Source: Rhyzopertha dominica
Taxonomy: Eukaryota > Arthropoda > Insecta > Coleoptera > Bostrichidae
Direction: 5' to 3'
Length of the DNA: 64,000 nt
NCBI GenBank assembly: GCA_025024175.1
Contig: QCXZ01000001.1
Coordinates: 27,212,942-27,276,941 of the forward strand
Shown: positions 59,924 through 64,000 of the stretch, piece by piece
Position numbering within the stretch: position 1 is the first letter of the stretch
Layout: every line of letters starts with the position of its first letter
The notes under the pieces: generated by a model
Database searches by the model: none
What the model saw: the letters and a program-made list of their open reading frames with translations, nothing else
What the model was told of the DNA's origin: nothing
Translations under genes and position numbers: made by a program

Positions 59924-60866
59924 ACTCAGTAGAGTAGCATTCGGTATGAAATCATCGCCTTACTTGGCTTTACGTACGGTTCAGCAACTAGCTTTGGATG
60001 AAGCCGATATCTGCCCTAAAGCTTCAAAAACGGTGCTTAGAGACACTTATATGGATGATTTTGAGTTATTCAAATCTGGAGGTTTTGATTTATTGAAGTG
60101 GTGTACAAATTCACCTGAGCTTTTAGAAAAAATTCCCGAAGAACGCCGTTTGTATGAAAATTTACATTTCGATGAAAGTTTGTCAAAAGTGTTAGGTATG
60201 CAATGGAATCCCGTTAACGATTGCTTCCTTTTCAAAATTACCGTACCTGACGCTACATGTACTAAAAGAAACGTTTTGTCTACTATCGCTCGCTTATTTG
60301 ACCCATTAGGAATTTTGGCGCCTGTTATATTTTTCGCGAAACCTTTAATCAGAGAATTTTGGATACGCAAATTGGATTGGGATGCAGACGCACCTTCTGA
60401 CTTAAAAGCAATTTGGTTATGCTTTTATGAAGGATTACATGAGCTAGCAAATTTACAAATACCGCGACATTTGTATGTTTTTGAAGAAAGCCGTGTTTGC
60501 CTTATAGGCTTTGCGGGCGCCAGTGAAAAGGGTTACGGTGCTGTAGTTTTTGTAAGGACAATCTCATCAAACAATATAGTAAAAGTATCTCTCGTTTGTG
60601 CGAAATCCAAAGTCGCGCCTGTGCGTTTAGTTTCAATCCCTCGATTAGAGTTATGCGCAGCCCTACTTCTGTCAAAGTTAATGCGTTTAGTGTATGATAC
60701 ATTTTGTGCCAGAATAACAATCGATAAAGTGCATGCTTTCTCAGATTCAATGATAACATTGCATTGGATAAATGGTTCACCATCGCGCTGGAAGTCGTTT
60801 GTTGCCAATCGAGTAAATAAAATTCAGAACTTACTCTTACCTTCGCATTGGTTTCACGTAAATGGT
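59883..60866 (+). pseudogene. BEL/Pao element 1 reverse transcriptase and RNase H, truncated by insertion
   Basis: The RT catalytic block is present as TYMDDF (about 60045-60062). RT thumb sequence (STIARLFDPLGILAPV) precedes RNase H, where the first acidic position reads GFAGASEKGYGAV (Asp to Gly). SIPRLELCAALLLSKL and FSDSMITLHWI are intact. The family reading ends at HWFHVNG (60864), where the next residues should be the linker to integrase. Instead the LTR of a second BEL element in the opposite direction follows. Integrase is outside the window, if present. Confidence 0.85.
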
Positions 60867-60883
60867 CCTTTCTCGCACCAACT

Positions 60884-61113
60884 TGTAACTACCCGTCACA
60901 GGGGCACGTCTAATTATGTACAACGGAAAACAGGAATCAACGGTGCAGCAGAATAAGACAACGGGGTCCAAACAACTCTTTTAATGAGAAATACAACCCA
61001 TTGTAACATATAACGTCTGACATACAATCATAAAACTGACATTTTTTTTTACTAAAACAATCTGAACCAAGATAACCAGATAAAGCTATGCAATATCGTC
61101 GTTGTTCACAACA
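60884..61113 (-). mobile_element. 3' LTR of BEL/Pao element 2
   Basis: On the minus strand, TGTTGTGAACAACG at 61113 begins the LTR, right after a polypurine tract (AGGGTGGGAGAA), and GGGTAGTTACA ends it at 60884. It is nearly identical to the solo LTR at 16996-17230. About 18 nt (60866-60883) between this end and the BEL-1 coding sequence match neither BEL-1 nor a simple target repeat; they resemble the sequence following the 17-kb LTR. Confidence 0.85.
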
Positions 61114-61125
61114 TTCTCCCACCCT
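61114..61125 (-). other. Polypurine tract of BEL/Pao element 2
   Basis: AGGGTGGGAGAA on the minus strand immediately precedes the LTR start at 61113, about 70 nt past the pol stop codon. Confidence 0.7.
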
Positions 61126-61194
61126 GAGAAATTTTTAGAATAANAGAAAAATTACTCAGCAAAACATTAAAAGAACAACGGCAACATAGCATTA

Positions 61195-63234
61195 TTATAG
61201 ACGCTTCGGTCTTCTTGATACTCGTCCACTACGTGTAACAACGGGTACGGGTACTCTGCTATCAGCGCCCGAAGGCACATTACACACTCCCGACACACCC
61301 GCACTATTGCTCCCNGAGTCNCCGCCTGGATGTGCTGAAGGAGTTGCTTGGCTTTCCTCCTCTACATCATCCGGAAGTATCCCGGTAGTATCTTTGGTGC
61401 TGAGTCGACTTGTAGCATCATCTTCACTTAATTGGCGGTTCTTCTCAAAGACAGTAGAACATTCCAAAGGATACAACCTTTGCAATGGACGTAAAAGAGT
61501 ACCACTAGCAGTACGTACACGAGCTAACCGCACTACTCTATCTCGTCCAGGTAGTAATTCGATAACGCGTCCTAAAGGCCAAGTTAACCGTTTATCGTTA
61601 TCGTTTCCCACTAACACGATTTCTCCGAGTTCCACGGGACGAGAAAAGTTTTCACCGCGTAACAGTTTTAATTGTCCGAGATATTCGTTGCGAAATCTTT
61701 TGCGAAAATGATCTCGGAGAGTTTGTTTATATTGGATTTTGCGACACAATGATTCTCTATCCGCGGCATCGCAATCTGCTACACCACCCTCTTCCTGGTC
61801 ATACAAAAACATTGCTGGTGTAAGCGGTACTAGATCTTTCGGATCAGACGGAACGTACGTAAGTGGTCTCGCGTTCATTACAGCTTCACAATCACAAATA
61901 AGCGTCAAAAGATCTTCGTATACTAGTGATGCACGACCAAGTATTTTCCGCAGCAAACCCTTCAATATTCCTATCAGTCTCTCCCAAAATCCTCCCCACC
62001 ATGCCGCTGTAGGGGGATTAAAACGCCAAGAAATACGTTGTGTGCTCATCGATTCCGAGATCTTTGTCCAATCTAGTTTACTAAAAACATTTTCCGCGCC
62101 ACAAAAATTGGTACCCCGGTCTGTATATACCGTCTTGGGACGTCCACGTCTAGCTACGAACCTTCGAAATGCTTGCAGGAAACATGCTGTTGATAGAGAA
62201 GTACAGAGTTCCAAATGCACCGCGCGGTACACCGCACAGGTGAATAAACATATCCATACCTTATCACCGGTTTTCAAAAACAGTGGCCCTGCAAAATCAA
62301 TTCCAGTCACTTCAAACGTTCGCGATTCGCGCACTCTGTCTAGGGGTAACGGGGGTGAGTCAGCCATCAACGGTTTAACACTGTATCTCTTGCAGATAGT
62401 ACACTTGGTTAACACCGACCTGATTGTGCGCCTTCCACCAAGTATCCAATACTTTTCTCGAACAACACTTAAAGTACCTTGAGTTCCAGCATGACAAGCT
62501 CGCAAGCGCGTTTCAAATATCAGACGATTAACTACAACATGCTTACCAGGTAATACTACTGGAAACCGAAACGTTTCGCAGTCTTCTCTGTTTGAAACAC
62601 GAGACTTTAACCGAAATACACCATGTTTGTCGTGAAATGGNTGCAAACCAATTATTCTGGGATCGGTTATATCGTTAAAGGCCTCGCCCTGAATTATTCT
62701 GAACACAAATAGTTCAGCGTCTTCTATTTCCTTCACCGATAGTGAACCTTTGTTTCGTTCTTCACTATGTCTACAATTTCTTAAGAACCTCCTAATCCAT
62801 GCTATCATTCTTACGATAGAGGTGTATCTAGAAAAGTATGTCAGGTGCCACTCGTTTGAAGAACTGCATAAAAAACTGGCCACCACTGTCTTCCGCTTTT
62901 CCACGATTATATCATTTTCGTTAAACTCTAAATCTTCCTGCCATATATTATCTTCTGTGCCGTAAAGCCATTCAGGCCCTTCCCACCAACAAGAGTCGCT
63001 CAATTCTTTTGGAGAACAGCCACGAGAAGGTAGATCTGCAGGGTTTAACTTTCCGGGCACATATCGCCACTGTTCTGCGATGCTTAAAAGTCGTATTTCC
63101 GAGACTCTGTTACCTACAAACGGACTCCATTCTTTTATCCAGCTAAGAACCGTTATAGAATCACTCCAAAAGTAGCAAGTGCATTGATTTTCCAAAACGT
63201 CTTGTATGGATTTACTCAAACGCGCTCCTATCAA
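61195..63234 (-). CDS. BEL/Pao element 2 pol: RNase H end, integrase, C-terminal tail
   Basis: A 679-residue uninterrupted frame on the minus strand. It begins in RNase H (YFWSDSITVLSWI) and the linker (ADLPSRGCSP). The integrase zinc-binding region follows (HAGTQGTL with KCTICKRY) and then the catalytic core with all three acids: TGIDFAGP, YTDRGTNF and GGFWERLIG. It ends with a DUF5641-like C-terminal domain (FSRPVELGEIVLVGNDND, RLTWPLGRVIELLPG) and a basic tail (SRRPKRL). N positions near 62641 and 61315-61321 leave a few residues unknown. The frame at 63212-63994 is the preceding part, offset by one base in a C-run near 63253-63257. Integrase inserts the element DNA; here it appears intact, so this is the youngest-looking LTR element in the window. 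Confidence 0.9.
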   Translation of the reverse strand: MIGARLSKSIQDVLENQCTCYFWSDSITVLSWIKEWSPFVGNRVSEIRLLSIAEQWRYVPGKLNPADLPSRGCSPKELSDSCWWEGPEWLYGTEDNIWQEDLEFNENDIIVEKRKTVVASFLCSSSNEWHLTYFSRYTSIVRMIAWIRRFLRNCRHSEERNKGSLSVKEIEDAELFVFRIIQGEAFNDITDPRIIGLXPFHDKHGVFRLKSRVSNREDCETFRFPVVLPGKHVVVNRLIFETRLRACHAGTQGTLSVVREKYWILGGRRTIRSVLTKCTICKRYSVKPLMADSPPLPLDRVRESRTFEVTGIDFAGPLFLKTGDKVWICLFTCAVYRAVHLELCTSLSTACFLQAFRRFVARRGRPKTVYTDRGTNFCGAENVFSKLDWTKISESMSTQRISWRFNPPTAAWWGGFWERLIGILKGLLRKILGRASLVYEDLLTLICDCEAVMNARPLTYVPSDPKDLVPLTPAMFLYDQEEGGVADCDAADRESLCRKIQYKQTLRDHFRKRFRNEYLGQLKLLRGENFSRPVELGEIVLVGNDNDKRLTWPLGRVIELLPGRDRVVRLARVRTASGTLLRPLQRLYPLECSTVFEKNRQLSEDDATSRLSTKDTTGILPDDVEEESQATPSAHPGXDXGSNSAGVSGVCNVPSGADSRVPVPVVTRSGRVSRRPKRL

Positions 63235-63994
63235 AGCTGCTAAAAGTTCTAAGCGGGGGTACTGTCATCTTCTTTAAAGGTGCTACTCTGGCTTTCGCAG
63301 ACAGTAAACGTATAATGACTTTATCATCTACCTCAGTTCGCAAAAATATAACTGCGGCGTACGCGCTTTTACTAGCATCAACAAACATATGTAAACTAAG
63401 ACGTACTGCATGTTCACCTGAACAAGTCATCCAGCGCGGAATCTTGATATCTAACAGATAAGGAAGTTCCCTAACCCAGGCGAGAAAAACATCTTTTGTG
63501 TTGGAATCAACAGGTTCATCCCATCCTAATCCAGTCTCCCACATTTTTTGTAACAATTTCGGCCAAAGCATGGCTGCGCATGTGAATCCAATGGGATCAA
63601 ATACCTGTTGTGCTATAGACAAAATCAATCTTTTGGTTATGTTCTTATTTTGAATATCGCAAGCACTTTTCACAACACCCTCGCTCACACTTAGTGTATC
63701 GGATTGGGTGTTCCAGTTCAATCCAAGTACTGGAGTGTTGGTTTCACTAGGAACTTCTGAGTGAGAAAACTCCCACCCTCTCAAATCGAATTGGCCATCT
63801 GCCATGATTTTGGTGGATTCATGAATAAATTGCTGCAAACTGCGTTCATCGGTCACACTGGTTACGCAGTTGTGCACATAGAAACTCTTGCTTAATTTCG
63901 TCACAGTTGTAGCTGAGTATGATGATCCTGGATTCCATAGTCGAAGTTTTTCAGATAAATGATATTCTATGGTGTGTAACTCAGGACACATCAA
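63212..63994 (-). pseudogene. BEL/Pao element 2 pol: RT C-terminal half and start of RNase H, cut by the window edge
   Basis: The minus-strand reading enters the window within RT. The catalytic YVDD/YVDN position reads SFYVHNCVTSV (Asp to His), which should disable reverse transcription. FDLRGWEFSHSE and LILSIAQQVFDPIGF are the expected thumb/connection blocks, and FVDASKSAYAAVIFLR starts RNase H with its Asp. Near 63253-63257 a run of five C shifts the frame into 61195-63234. Whether that is a real mutation or a sequencing error cannot be told. The rest of pol, gag and the 5' LTR lie beyond 64000. Confidence 0.85.
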
Positions 63995-64000
63995 GGTAAC

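Noticed and set aside
61307..62482. Long plus-strand frames opposite the BEL-2 integrase
   Set aside because: Shadows of the 679-codon minus-strand pol frame, which carries all integrase motifs.
1..64000. CRISPR array, bacterial operons, phage genes
   Set aside because: No regularly spaced direct repeats, no bacterial-type gene density or ribosome-binding sites; all recognisable genes are eukaryotic or retroelement/transposon genes.

Overview
This looks like gene-poor, repeat-rich, AT-rich DNA from an insect nuclear genome. Supporting signs are BEL/Pao, Ty3/gypsy, R1-like, RTE-like, Tc1/mariner and hAT remnants, a 61-nt GT-AG intron, and a short TTAGG-type run. I cannot name the order; a beetle or another holometabolous insect is a guess. 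Scattered N positions point to a draft or mixed-haplotype assembly.

Only one host gene is convincing. It is an MDH1B-like (putative malate dehydrogenase 1B) gene on the minus strand at 3946-5439, in a single uninterrupted frame with a nearby poly(A) signal. Two short plus-strand frames are weaker host-exon candidates: a THAP-like first exon at 34877-34971 that ends at a good splice donor, and a TP53INP/DOR-like exon at 43132-43329 with a PPPPY stretch and an acidic DDEWIIV (LIR-type) motif. Several GC-richer islands (about 8560-8900, 8990-9140, 15880-16080, 23500-23780, 33150-33365, 49060-49270, 51460-51850, 53880-54140) could be conserved non-coding DNA.

Layout. 1-407 is the end of a mariner-like element. 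3.9-5.4 kb holds MDH1B, followed at 5.5-5.95 kb by a gypsy leader/gag scrap and at 6.1-6.66 kb by a dead RTE-like reverse transcriptase. 7-13 kb has hairpin repeats and a tRNA-Thr-derived SINE. 13.4-15.1 kb is a dead non-LTR element carrying an insertion. 17.0-17.2 kb is a solo BEL LTR. 20.64-22.92 kb is a complete mariner-like element (DD41D spacing, about 374-bp terminal inverted repeats, one nonsense codon). 24.6-26.95 kb is a gypsy element with its 3' LTR. 27.7-28.4 and 32.1-32.3 kb are R1-like pieces. 28.4-31.0 and 46.1-46.95 kb hold three copies of one hAT-type non-autonomous element. 35.12-37.50 kb is an intron-bearing Tc1/mariner-like element. 37.9-38.6 kb has a (TA)24 run and a 200-bp-armed inverted repeat.

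The right end is a nest of LTR retrotransposons. A plus-strand gypsy (gag, protease, start of RT) is cut at about 56997 by a plus-strand BEL/Pao element. That element is cut at about 60866-60884 by a second, minus-strand BEL/Pao element whose pol runs off the window at 64000. The innermost BEL belongs to the same family as the solo LTR at 17 kb, in opposite orientation. No bacterial-type genes, CRISPR arrays, rRNA genes or intact tRNA genes were seen.
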